From Actinomyces oris (GTDB lineage Bacteria; Actinomycetota; Actinomycetes; Actinomycetales; Actinomycetaceae): a stretch of 64,000 bases of DNA. The notes under the pieces were generated by a model. That model was not told where the DNA came from, ran no database searches, and worked only from the letters and a program-made list of their open reading frames with translations. This document shows, one piece after another, positions 17,728 to 25,820 of the stretch. The stretch lies in contig NZ_CP014232.1 in NCBI RefSeq assembly GCF_001553935.1, forward strand, positions 682,001 to 746,000, given 5' to 3'. The position numbers and the translations under genes were made by a program. The first letter of the stretch is position 1; each line of letters starts with the position of its first letter.

Positions 17728-19665
17728 ATGCCCGAATCGTCCTCCCGGTCGTTCCCGACCGTCCCGACCGCGCTGTCCGCCCTGACCGCACAGTCCATGA
17801 CCCCCGACGCCCCGCTGCCCCATCCCCCGTCCTTGGGTGCCGGGGCGCTTCTGCGCTGGCTGCTGCGCCGCGCCGCCGTCCCGGTCACCCTGGCGACCCT
17901 GGCGGCTTGCACCTCCAACATCATCCAGGCGATCGTGCCGGCCTTCCTGGGCCAGGCCCTGGACGCCGGCATCGAGAACGGCCTCAACGGCCGCGTCTGG
18001 GGCATTGGCGCGCTGCTGCTGGTGCTGTTCGTCGTGTACGCCATCGGGGACACGATGATGTCCTACTTCGGGGTGACGGCCTGGATGCGCACCGCCTTCG
18101 ACGTCGACCGGCTCGTGGGCAGGCAGATCTCCGCCACCGGCAAGGACCTGTCCCGGCAGGTCTCCACCGGTGAGGTCGCCACCATCATCGCCTCCGACGC
18201 CGACTACCTGGGCAAGTTCATCGAGCACCTGCCGGCCCTGCTGGGGGCGGCGGCCAGCTTCCTCGTCGTGGCCGTCCTCATGCTGCGCACCTCGGTGAGC
18301 CTGGGGCTCATCGTCATCCTGGGCATGCCGCTGGTGGCGGCCATCGTCACCCTGGTCATCCGCCCCCTGCAGAAGCGCCAGGCCGTCCAGCGCGAGGCCC
18401 AGTCCGCGGTCACCACGGTCACCACGGACACGGTGGCCGGCCTGCGGATCCTGCGGGGCATCGGCGGGGAGGACGTCTTCGCCCGCCGCTACCGGGACGC
18501 CTCCCAGGAGCTGCGGCGCCGCGGCGTCGAGGTGGCCTCCTCGCAGGCCACTCTCATGACCCTCCAGGTGCTGCTGCCCGGGCTCTTCGCCGCGATCGTC
18601 GTGTGGGTGGCGGCGCGCATGGCCGTGGCCGGCAGCCTCACCCCCGGCGGGCTCATCACCTTCTACGGCTACACCGCCTACCTGTCCTGGCCGCTGTGGG
18701 TGTTCACCAGCTCCGTGCAGGACTACACCCGGGCCGTCGTCGGCGCCCGGCGCCTGAGCCGCCTGCTGGAGGTGGCGCCGGCCGCCGGCAGCCTCGTGGA
18801 GCGCCTCAACCTGGACCCGGCCGCCGCCCACCCCGTCAGCGGCGACCTGGTGGACACCGGCAGCGGCCTGCGCCTCAAGGAGGGCCGCATGACGGCCCTC
18901 GTGTGCCCCGACCCGCAGGTCTCCGCCGACCTGGCCACGCGCCTGGGGCGCTTCGCCGACGCCGGCCCCACCGTGACCCTGGCGGGCCGGCCACTGACCA
19001 CCATGCCCCTGGAGCAGGTACGCGCCAGCGTCGTCGTCTCCGGCGCCACCGCCCAGCTCTTCACCGGGACCCTGCGTGAGGCCCTCGACGTGCGCAGCGG
19101 CCCCGACCCGCAGCCGGCGGGACTGGAGGACCTCCTGCGCGCCGAGACCGAGCGCACCACCGGGGCCGACGTCGACCAGCAGGTCCGCCCCCAGGAGCGC
19201 GAGGCCCCCGGCGACGACCGGCTCATCGAGGCCATCGGGATCGCCGACGCCGGTGATGTCCTGACCTCCCTGAGCGAGGGCCTGGCCGGGATGATTACCG
19301 AGAAGGGCCGGTCCCTGTCCGGTGGGCAGCGTCAGCGCGTGGCCCTGGCCCGGGCACTGCTGACCGAGGCACCCACGCTCGTGCTCATCGAACCGACCTC
19401 CGCCCTGGACTCCCACACCGAGGCCCGCGTGGCCGCCCAGGTACACCGGGCCCGCGCCGGGCGCACGACCGTCGTCGTCACCGCCTCACCGCTGGTCCTG
19501 GAGGCCTGCGACGAGGTCGTCCTCCTGGACTCCAGCGGGGCCGAGCTGCTGCGCTCCACGCACCGCGAGCTCATGGCGATGGCCCGCGACGGCCACGCGC
19601 AGGCAGCCGACTACCGCGCCGTCGTCTCGAGGGCCATGGGTGAGGATGAGGAGGCGAGCTGCTGA
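17728..19665 (+). CDS. ABC exporter half-transporter with degenerate ATP site
   Basis: This 645-aa protein has an ABC type I exporter membrane domain (six helices within residues 40-330) fused to a nucleotide-binding domain. The nucleotide-binding part is abnormal. The Walker A position (near residue 391) reads [12 protein letters not shown] instead of G-x-x-G-x-G-K-S/T, and the Walker B/catalytic position reads [10 protein letters not shown] instead of LDEATSALD. The signature SLSGGQRQR near residue 529 is intact. Such a subunit cannot hydrolyse ATP in its own site but can complete the site of a partner. Its stop overlaps the next start by one base, and the next gene has the complementary defect, so the two form a heterodimer. 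Substrate unknown. Confidence 0.92.
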   Translation: MPESSSRSFPTVPTALSALTAQSMTPDAPLPHPPSLGAGALLRWLLRRAAVPVTLATLAACTSNIIQAIVPAFLGQALDAGIENGLNGRVWGIGALLLVLFVVYAIGDTMMSYFGVTAWMRTAFDVDRLVGRQISATGKDLSRQVSTGEVATIIASDADYLGKFIEHLPALLGAAASFLVVAVLMLRTSVSLGLIVILGMPLVAAIVTLVIRPLQKRQAVQREAQSAVTTVTTDTVAGLRILRGIGGEDVFARRYRDASQELRRRGVEVASSQATLMTLQVLLPGLFAAIVVWVAARMAVAGSLTPGGLITFYGYTAYLSWPLWVFTSSVQDYTRAVVGARRLSRLLEVAPAAGSLVERLNLDPAAAHPVSGDLVDTGSGLRLKEGRMTALVCPDPQVSADLATRLGRFADAGPTVTLAGRPLTTMPLEQVRASVVVSGATAQLFTGTLREALDVRSGPDPQPAGLEDLLRAETERTTGADVDQQVRPQEREAPGDDRLIEAIGIADAGDVLTSLSEGLAGMITEKGRSLSGGQRQRVALARALLTEAPTLVLIEPTSALDSHTEARVAAQVHRARAGRTTVVVTASPLVLEACDEVVLLDSSGAELLRSTHRELMAMARDGHAQAADYRAVVSRAMGEDEEASC

Positions 19666-21401
19666 TGGCACTTCCCGTCGCGCCCGGGCCCGTCGCCCTG
19701 CGCAAGACCTTCCGCATCATGGCCTCCTACCGGGGGCGCTTCGCCGTCGTCCTGGCCCTCCAGATCACCGCGGTCCTGTCCACGCTCGTGGCCCCACAGC
19801 TGCTGGGGCGGCTGGTCGGGCGGGTCTCGGCCGGGCGGGCCGACGCCGGCTACGTGGACCGGATCGTGCTGACCATCATCTCGGTCACGCTCGTGGGGGC
19901 GCTCATCAACCGCTTCGCCCAGAAGCACGCCCGCACCCTGGGCGAGTCGGTCTTCGCCGAGCTGCGCGAGCGCATGATGAACCGGGTGGTGCACCTGCCG
20001 CTGAGCGCCGTGGAGTCCGCCGGCACCGGCGACCTCGTGGGGCGCACCACCACCGACGTCTCCCGCATCGAGTTCCTGGTACGGATGGGGATCCCCCAGA
20101 TCCTCGTGTGCGTGGTGACGATCGTCTTCACACTCCTGGCCGCCGCCGTCGCCGACCCCCTCCTGGCGCTCGGGCTGCTCGTCATCGCCCCACCCGTGTG
20201 GTCGATGATGCGCTGGTACCTGCCGATCTCCATCCCCGCCTACCGGGCCGAGTCGGCCGCCCAGGCCCGCCTCAACGGGGCGGTCTCCGAGACGGTCGAG
20301 CACGCCGAGACCGTGGACGCCCTGGGCATCGGGGCGCGCCGCGAGCGGGCCATCATGACCTCCATCAAGGAGGCCTGGTCCCTGGAGCGCTACACGGCGG
20401 CGCTGCGGGTGCGCCTGTTCATGGTGCTCGACGTCGCCTGGCGGGCGCCCGTCGTCGCTGTCCTCCTGTGGGGAGGGTTCCTGGCCGGCCGCGGCTACGC
20501 GACCCTGGAAGCGATCACCACGGTCGCCCTGTACTCCATGGAGCTGCGCAAGCCGGTGGGCCAGCTCATGTTCTGGGTCGACCAGGTCCAGATCGCCCAG
20601 GCCTCCCTGTCCCGCATCCTGGGGGTGGAGGAGGTCCCCGACGACCGCACCCCCACCGGCCAGGAGCCCGAGGGCACGCGGATCGTGCTCGACGACGTGC
20701 GCTTCTCCTACCGGGAGGGCGTCGAGGTGCTCCACGGGATCGATCTGGAGCTCGTGCCCGGGGAGCGGCTGGCCGTCGTCGGGCCCTCGGGGTCGGGTAA
20801 GTCCACGCTGGGGCGGATGCTGGCGGGCATCAACCCGCCCACCTCCGGGAGCGTCACCGTGGGCGGGGTGTCGCTGACGGACCTGACCGAGGACGAGCTG
20901 CGCCGCCACGTGGCCCTGGTGACCCAGGAGCACCACGTGTTCGTCGGCACCGTGGCGGACAACGTGCGCCTGGGGCGACCGGGCGCCTCCGATGACACGA
21001 TCCGCGATGCGATCGAGGCCATCGGGGCCGATGCCTGGGTGGACGGGCTGCCCGAGGGGATGGACACGATGGTCGGCTCGGGGCGCCTCGAGCTGAGCCC
21101 CGCCCAGGCCCAGGAGGTGGCGCTGGCCCGGCTGGTGCTGCTGGACCCGCACACACTCATCCTGGACGAGGCCACCTCGCTGCTGGACCCGCGCGCCGCC
21201 CGCACCCTGGAGCGGACCCTATCCACGGCGCTGGCCGGACGCACCGTCATCGAGGTGGCCCACCGCCTCTACACGGCCGCCGACGCCGACCGGGTCGCCG
21301 TCGTCATGGACGGGCGGATCGTGGAACTCGGCACCCACGACGAGCTCGTGGCCCTCGGCGGGGAGTACGCGCGCCTCTGGCAGGCCTGGAACCAGGAGTA
21401 G
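19665..21401 (+). CDS. ABC exporter half-transporter, catalytic partner
   Basis: This 578-aa fused membrane/ATPase subunit is co-translated with the previous gene. Walker A GPSGSGKST (about residues 372-380), Walker B LILDEATSLLD (about 498) and switch segment EVAHRLYTAADAD are canonical. The signature position reads ELSPAQAQEVALARL instead of LSGGQ. With the partner gene this gives one consensus ATP site (Walker motifs here, signature from the partner) and one degenerate site, the arrangement known for heterodimeric exporters such as TM287/288, BmrCD and TmrAB. The membrane domain contains TGDLVGRTTTDVSRIEF, typical of type I exporters. Drug, lipid or peptide export is possible. Confidence 0.93.
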   Translation: MALPVAPGPVALRKTFRIMASYRGRFAVVLALQITAVLSTLVAPQLLGRLVGRVSAGRADAGYVDRIVLTIISVTLVGALINRFAQKHARTLGESVFAELRERMMNRVVHLPLSAVESAGTGDLVGRTTTDVSRIEFLVRMGIPQILVCVVTIVFTLLAAAVADPLLALGLLVIAPPVWSMMRWYLPISIPAYRAESAAQARLNGAVSETVEHAETVDALGIGARRERAIMTSIKEAWSLERYTAALRVRLFMVLDVAWRAPVVAVLLWGGFLAGRGYATLEAITTVALYSMELRKPVGQLMFWVDQVQIAQASLSRILGVEEVPDDRTPTGQEPEGTRIVLDDVRFSYREGVEVLHGIDLELVPGERLAVVGPSGSGKSTLGRMLAGINPPTSGSVTVGGVSLTDLTEDELRRHVALVTQEHHVFVGTVADNVRLGRPGASDDTIRDAIEAIGADAWVDGLPEGMDTMVGSGRLELSPAQAQEVALARLVLLDPHTLILDEATSLLDPRAARTLERTLSTALAGRTVIEVAHRLYTAADADRVAVVMDGRIVELGTHDELVALGGEYARLWQAWNQE

Positions 21402-21459
21402 CCGGGCGGAGGTGCGGCGGGGCGGCCGGTGGGTCGGCCGTGCCGACGTCAGGCACCGG

Positions 21460-21516
21460 GCCGGTCCGCGCCGTCGGCACCCTCCAAGATCACCTGCCGG
21501 TCCGCGCCGTCGGCAC
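21460..21516. repeat. Two 21-bp direct repeats in the 364-bp gap before the Holin-X operon
   Basis: The 21-bp sequence beginning GCCGGTCCGCGCCGTCGGC occurs at 21460-21480 and again at 21496-21516, a 36-bp period. Variants (CCGCCGGTACGG) follow directly. The rest of the gap 21402-21766 holds no convincing gene; a promoter for the next operon should lie in its 3' part. Confidence 0.6.
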
Positions 21517-21766
21517 GGTTAGGGCCGCCGGTACGGTTCAGGCCACCCTGCCGATCAGGACGACGATGGCGGCCCTTCGCAGATCGCCGGTGGCGAAAGC
21601 CGGCCCTTATCGCCCAAACCTACAAACCCGCTCGGGCCTGCGTTGTTCCACGAGGGCGCAGGCTGTGAGATTCTTAGGGCGGCGAGTCGTCCCACTGTCG
21701 CGATCCCGCCGCCTCGCAGTCAGCTGACTGCGTCCAACGCCGTGCCTCACACAAGAAGGTTCGTTC

Positions 21767-22255
21767 ATGCCCAACAACCAGCCACCTCCCACGCCGTCGC
21801 AGGCGACGTCGTCGGCCTCCACCACGCCTCCTCGCAGGGCTGCCGGCAGCGCGCAGCCCACGCTCGGGGAGCTCATCGCCCGCATCTCGGAGAACATCTC
21901 CGCGCTGGTGCGCGGCGAGATCGACCTGGCCAAGGCCAAGGGCCAGCGCATGGCCAAGGAGATGGGGCTGGGGGCCGGGCTGCTCGCCGCCGCCGGGGTG
22001 CTGGCCCTGTTCATCTTCGGGCTGCTGCTGGGGGCCCTGACGACCGGGCTGTCCCACGTCATGCCGCTGTGGGCCGCCTTCCTCGTGGTCGCGCTGATCC
22101 TCACCCTCATCGCCGTGACGATGGCCCTCATCGGCATCAAGCGCCTCAAGGCCGCCAAGGCCGACACGCCGACGCCGCAGGAGGGGCTGAAGGAGTCCGT
22201 CAACGCCGTCAAGGGGGCCGTGACCTCCGGCCTGCAGAGGGGGAACGCCCAGTGA
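21767..22255 (+). CDS. Holin-X family (phage holin superfamily III) membrane protein
   Basis: This 162-aa protein has a polar N-terminus and an amphipathic helix (LGELIARISENISALVRGEI, then DLAKAKGQRMAKEM). Two transmembrane helices follow (LGAGLLAAAGVLALFIFGLL and LWAAFLVVALILTLIAVTMA) and a charged tail. This is the actinobacterial Holin-X/DUF1469 layout. Despite the name these chromosomal proteins are not tied to prophages; a role in membrane or envelope stability is suspected but unproven. It begins a three-gene operon with overlapping starts and stops: its stop overlaps the GTG of the next gene. Confidence 0.9.
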   Translation: MPNNQPPPTPSQATSSASTTPPRRAAGSAQPTLGELIARISENISALVRGEIDLAKAKGQRMAKEMGLGAGLLAAAGVLALFIFGLLLGALTTGLSHVMPLWAAFLVVALILTLIAVTMALIGIKRLKAAKADTPTPQEGLKESVNAVKGAVTSGLQRGNAQ

Positions 22256-22737
22256 GCGCCAATACCGCACCCACGCCCGTCCCAGCCGCGCCGGCCGCGC
22301 AGGCGGCGCCGTCGGCTGACGACGTCCTGTCCGACCTGGCGGCCCGGCGTCTGGCGCTGGCCGCCGACGTCGACGAGCTCGCCGCACGCCTGGCTCCGAA
22401 CAACCTGGCCAAGGTCGCCAAGCTCAAGGCCCGCGAGAAGGTCCAGGAACTGCGCAGCCAGGCCGTCAGCAAGGCCCAGGACACGGCCAGGCAGGTCAAG
22501 AACCGCCTGGTCTCCCTGGCCGGCGGCGGCACCGACCCCGAGGGTGGGGTCGATACCTACGACCCCAGCACGCGGACCCTCGGCCAGCGCGTCTCCCGCC
22601 TGTTCGATGACGCCCGCGACGGCGACCCCGCCTCCCTGGGGATCGTCACGGTTGCGGGTCTCGCTTTGGCGGGCCTGAGCGTGACGGCGACCGTCGCCGC
22701 GGTCAAGGCCTTCCGCACCCGGGCGGCTCGGGCATGA
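22252..22737 (+). CDS. DUF3618-type membrane-associated protein
   Basis: This 161-aa protein starts at a GTG that overlaps the previous stop (GTGA). It has an Ala/Pro-rich lead, then the helical segment DDVLSDLAARRLALAADVDELAARLAPNN and KVQELRSQAVSKAQDTARQV, the DUF3618 pattern. One transmembrane helix near the C-terminus (IVTVAGLALAGLSVTATVAA) precedes a short basic tail. Function unknown; DUF3618 genes almost always follow Holin-X genes in Actinobacteria, as here. Confidence 0.85.
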   Translation: MSANTAPTPVPAAPAAQAAPSADDVLSDLAARRLALAADVDELAARLAPNNLAKVAKLKAREKVQELRSQAVSKAQDTARQVKNRLVSLAGGGTDPEGGVDTYDPSTRTLGQRVSRLFDDARDGDPASLGIVTVAGLALAGLSVTATVAAVKAFRTRAARA

Positions 22738-23180
22738 CCAGCGGACAGCAGGCCGGCACCTCCGGCACTGAGGGTGCCGGGGCCGCCGGGTCCGGGTCGC
22801 TGAGCCCCGAGCAGATCGAGGAACGGCTGCGTGCCCAGCGCGAGGCCCTGGCGGCGAGCGTCGATGAGTTCGCCTCGCGGGTCGACCCGCGTACGCAGGC
22901 GAGGGAGGCCGGGGAGCATCTGCGCGAGCAGGCGAGCGCCAAGGCCGAGCATCTGCGTGAGCAGGCCGCGGCCGGGGCCGGCCGTTTGCGAGAGCAGGCG
23001 GAGGCCGGCGCCGGCCGACTGCGCGAGGGGGCCCGACGCTGGGCCGAGCAGGCCGAGGAGACCTGGGAGCGCGCCAAGCAGGGCGACTCCGAGGCGTCCT
23101 CCCGACTCGCCAAGGCGGCCGCCGTCGCCGGAGGCGTGGTGACCGCCGGCATCGTCCTGACCCGCCTCGCCCGCCGCTAG
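22734..23180 (+). CDS. Coiled-coil DUF3618-like protein with heptad repeats
   Basis: This 148-aa protein's ATG overlaps the previous stop (ATGA). After a Ser/Gly-rich start comes a DUF3618-like segment (IEERLRAQREALAASVDEFA), then an internally repeated helix in which EHLREQA/GRLREQA units recur about every 11 residues (from about residue 60 to 100). A C-terminal hydrophobic helix (AAAVAGGVVTAGIVLTRLA) is the probable membrane anchor. It completes the Holin-X/DUF3618 operon. The repeat probably arose by local duplication, and copy number may vary between strains. Confidence 0.8.
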   Translation: MTSGQQAGTSGTEGAGAAGSGSLSPEQIEERLRAQREALAASVDEFASRVDPRTQAREAGEHLREQASAKAEHLREQAAAGAGRLREQAEAGAGRLREGARRWAEQAEETWERAKQGDSEASSRLAKAAAVAGGVVTAGIVLTRLARR

Positions 23181-23216
23181 GGCCTGTTGCGAAAGTAGGA
23201 TGACGCGTCCGCGTCT

Positions 23217-23276
23217 TCGTACCTTAGGGCGCGCGTTCGTACCCTTTACCCCTCGAACGCACGACCTAAGGTACGA
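23217..23276. repeat. Intergenic palindromic repeat, family A, copy 3 (60 bp)
   Basis: This is the best-formed copy. A 5' arm (TCGTACCTTAGGGCGCGCG, continuing TTCG) and a 3' arm (CGAACGCACGACCTAAGGTA, continuing CGA) pair over about 23 bp around a pyrimidine-rich loop. It lies 36 bp after the last gene of the Holin-X operon. Confidence 0.88.
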
Positions 23277-23340
23277 CCGCGGCGTCGGCGAGTCGGGTCT
23301 CTCGCCCGTCTCCAGCACCAGGAGCCAGCCGGCCCGCATC

Positions 23341-23446
23341 GGGAACTGCGATGTCCGCCGGGGACGTACTTCTCCCCCAGGTCACTGCGGTCAAACCCCA
23401 GTGACCTGGAGGAAAACGCAGTCCTCGATCACAAAGTACGTCCTCG
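23341..23446. repeat. Intergenic palindromic repeat, family B, copy 1 (106 bp)
   Basis: The outer modules GGGGACGTACTTCTC and AACGCAGTCCTCG...AAAGTACGTCCTCG enclose a perfect inner hairpin CCAGGTCACTG/CAGTGACCTGG. Same length and layout as 31981-32086 and 36731-36836. Confidence 0.85.
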
Positions 23447-23533
23447 ACACCGAACGCAGCCCCACCCCAGACACCTCCCCATCAGCCGAGGACGCACACC
23501 CCCCGAACGGGCCGAGCAACAGGCCCGACACAC

Positions 23534-23603
23534 CGAGGACGCACCATCGGGCTCGCGGACTGCGCCCCTGGGATCAGTCCTCAGCCCCCAGGGTGCGTCC
23601 TCG
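23534..23603. repeat. Short palindrome related to family B (70 bp)
   Basis: The arms CGAGGACGCACC and GGTGCGTCCTCG are perfect complements about 46 bp apart, and a CGGACTGCG module of family B lies between them. A further CGAGGACGCAC half occurs near 23480. The repeat-rich stretch 23181-23610 has no convincing gene. From 23611 to about 23940 I see nothing recognisable. Confidence 0.65.
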
Positions 23604-23952
23604 CGGCCCGCCCGGCCAGGACCACCACCTGCGCACCCGCGCACCCGTCAGGGCCACCACCCCGCATGTGTCAGGCCCGCCGCGTACGCCCCCGGCGAAG
23701 TGTCTGCCCCTACTCGCCAGGCAGCCTCCCTTCCCGTTCCCAGGAGTCTTCGAGCCAGCAGCCCCGCAACCTCAAGAATCCCTGCCTCTCTGAAGGAACG
23801 TCGGGCCGATATTGGACAGCATCCGCAGACCCACTGAGGGCCTACCGAAGACCCTCTGGGCAATCCCTATGGAACTCTTGGACCCCGTGTCCAACATGTG
23901 GGGTGTGCGCCACCACGACTCTCCCCCGGTGTCTGAATGGTGCTCGTGACCG

Positions 23953-23982
23953 TTGACGTTGTACGGTTGCCCCACGACATAT
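23953..23982 (+). promoter_or_regulatory. Possible promoter of the DUF3073 gene
   Basis: TTGACG (23953-23958) is followed after about 17-19 bp by GACATA/CATATT in a locally A+T-rich stretch, 60 bp upstream of the DUF3073 start. Weak call made by position and hexamer resemblance only. Confidence 0.4.
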
Positions 23983-24040
23983 TTGACCAGGAAGAGCGCG
24001 CCCACGTGCGCGCCGTGACACGTTGGAGGGGGTCGAGCCT

Positions 24041-24244
24041 ATGGGGCGCGGCCGTCAGAAGGCCAAGGCAACCAAGGTTGCCCGTAAGCTCAAGTACTTC
24101 AGCCCGGAGACTGATTACAAGGCTCTGGAGCGGGAGCTCGTCTCAGCGTCCTCGGGATCTGAGCCTGACGACGAGATCGACTACGAGGAGCTGGCCGCCA
24201 AGTATGCCGTCGACGACGATGACTGGGACGAGGGCGGCAAGTAG
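24041..24244 (+). CDS. DUF3073 domain-containing protein
   Basis: This 67-aa protein begins MGRGRQKAKATKVARKLKYF, the hallmark of DUF3073, a small conserved actinobacterial family with a basic N-terminus and a very acidic C-terminus (YAVDDDDWDEGGK). The function is unknown; the basic head could contact nucleic acid. The family start is used; an ATG 18 bp upstream in frame would add MEGVEP and is less likely. It is convergent with purM, a neighbourhood seen often for this family. Confidence 0.92.
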   Translation: MGRGRQKAKATKVARKLKYFSPETDYKALERELVSASSGSEPDDEIDYEELAAKYAVDDDDWDEGGK

Positions 24245-24333
24245 CCCCACCCAGTGAGGGCCGGAGGAATGCACCTGCCGGCCCTTCCTCGCGCCCACGA
24301 ACGCGCACGTCGAGGCCGTCGGGCGGCCATCCG

Positions 24334-24464
24334 TGTCACTCTCGGCGACTTTTCACTCCCCACCCGAACCACCTGTGTCGCATCGACCCAGGTCAGGACG
24401 GTGCTGCCCTGACCCGTTTCTCCAGAACCGGCCCGGCGAGGTGTGAATAGTCGCCATCCGTGAC
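24334..24464. repeat. Intergenic element, family D, copy 1 (131 bp)
   Basis: The ends are inverted: TGTCACTCTCGGCGACTTTT on the left and AATAGTCGCCATCCGTGAC on the right. The interior is not alike between copies. The second copy at 30961-31091 has the same 131-bp length. It lies between the convergent DUF3073 and purM genes. Confidence 0.65.
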
Positions 24465-24476
24465 GCCTCGCGACGC

Positions 24477-24505
24477 GAACGCCCCGCTGGCACAGCGGGG
24501 CGTTC
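24477..24505 (-). terminator. purM terminator
   Basis: A perfect 12-bp stem (GAACGCCCCGCT and complement) with loop GGCAC begins 5 bp after the purM stop. Confidence 0.9.
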
Positions 24506-24510
24506 GTGGT

Positions 24511-25665
24511 TCAGGCAGTCCGGTAGGTGCCGTGGATGTCGACCGCTCCCCCGTCGACGCCCTTCGTGCCGGAGACGACCCGACCCTGGGCCTCATACTT
24601 CCCGGCGTCGTGCACCTCGCCCAGCACCCAGGCGGGGATCTCGGAGCCCTCGGCGACCCGCAGGACGGCGTCGACCACACCAGGCTCAACAACGGCGACC
24701 ATGCCCACGCCCAGGTTGAGGGTGCCCTCGAGGTCCTCCCACGGCACCGAGCCGAGCTCGCGCACGGTGGAGAACACCGGCGGCACCGTCCAGGAGGAGC
24801 GGTCGACGTCGGCGATGAGCCCAGCCGGCAGGACCCGGGCGACATTGGCGGCCAGCCCCCCACCGGTGATGTGGGACAGGGCGTGGATCGGCCCCGGGGC
24901 GGCCGGCGAGGAGAGGGTCTCCAGCATGGCCAGGCACACGCGGGTGTACAGGCGCGTGGGCTCGAGCAGCTCCTGTCCCAGGGTGCGGCCGAACTCGGGC
25001 ACCTCGCGCTCCAGGCCCCAGCCGGCGTGCTCGATGACGCGGCGCACCAGGGAGTAGCCGTTGGAGTGCAGCCCGGAGGCGCCCAAAGCGACCAGGACGT
25101 CGCCGGCGCGCACCTTCTCGGCGCCGAGCATGCGGTCGGCCTCGACGACGCCGGTGGCGGCCCCGGCGACGTCGTACTCGTCGGGGGCCATGAGGCCGGG
25201 GTGCTCGGCGGTCTCCCCGCCCAGCAGCGGGGTGCCGATGGCGGCGCATGCCTGGGCGATGCCGCGCACGATGTCGGCGATCCGCTCGGGGACGACGTGC
25301 CCGCAGGCGATGTAGTCGGTCATGAGCAGGGGGCGGGCCCCGACCACGACGATGTCGTCGACGACCATGCCCACCAGGTCCTGGCCGATGGTGTCGTGGA
25401 TGTCGAGGGCCTGGGCGATGGCGACCTTGGTGCCCACCCCGTCGGTGGAGGTGGCCAGCAGGGGGCGGCGGTAGTCGCGCAGGGCGGAGACGTCCACGAG
25501 CCCGGCGAAGCCCCCGACGCCGCCGACGACGGCCGGGGTCATGGTGGAGGCCACGGCATCCTTCATGAGCGCGACGGCCCGGTCCCCGGCGGCGGTGTCC
25601 ACGCCAGCGTCGGCGTAAGTGATGGCGGGGGCGGGCTGCTCAGACTGCTCGGGCTGCTGGGTCAT
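24511..25665 (-). CDS. purM: Phosphoribosylformylglycinamidine cyclo-ligase (AIR synthetase)
   Basis: This 384-aa cytoplasmic enzyme closes the imidazole ring of FGAM with ATP to give AIR in purine synthesis. Characteristic segments are YADAGVDTAAGDRAVALMK at the start, STDGVGTKVAIAQALDIHDT, MVVDDIVVVGARPLLMTDYI, GGETAEHPG (glycine-rich), LGASGLHSNGYSLVR and HITGGGLAANVARVLP. The start is the ATG giving MTQQPEQSEQP; the frame stays open far upstream, but only as a shadow of purF. It lies 155 bp after purF on the same strand and is probably co-transcribed. A strong hairpin ends the unit. Confidence 0.97.
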   Translation of the reverse strand: MTQQPEQSEQPAPAITYADAGVDTAAGDRAVALMKDAVASTMTPAVVGGVGGFAGLVDVSALRDYRRPLLATSTDGVGTKVAIAQALDIHDTIGQDLVGMVVDDIVVVGARPLLMTDYIACGHVVPERIADIVRGIAQACAAIGTPLLGGETAEHPGLMAPDEYDVAGAATGVVEADRMLGAEKVRAGDVLVALGASGLHSNGYSLVRRVIEHAGWGLEREVPEFGRTLGQELLEPTRLYTRVCLAMLETLSSPAAPGPIHALSHITGGGLAANVARVLPAGLIADVDRSSWTVPPVFSTVRELGSVPWEDLEGTLNLGVGMVAVVEPGVVDAVLRVAEGSEIPAWVLGEVHDAGKYEAQGRVVSGTKGVDGGAVDIHGTYRTA

Positions 25666-25820
25666 GTGGGGGCTCCTTGTGGACTCGGGTCGAAGGTGCG
25701 GTGGCGGGCGGAAAGGGGCGAGGGCGAAGCAGGCGGCCGGTGCGCATCGCCGACGGCGGACCGGGTGGCCCCGGCGGACCGGGCCAGCCGGCCGGGGCGC
25801 GGCGGGCGCCGGGGCCCTGG

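Noticed and set aside
21767..23180. Prophage remnant suggested by a 'phage holin' name
   Set aside because: The Holin-X/DUF3618 set is a regular chromosomal actinobacterial operon, and no other phage-like gene is nearby.
23200..23793. A 197-codon open frame downstream of the Holin-X operon
   Set aside because: It runs through family A and B repeats, and its first residues are also produced by the family A copy at 1821-1880, so it is repeat-derived.
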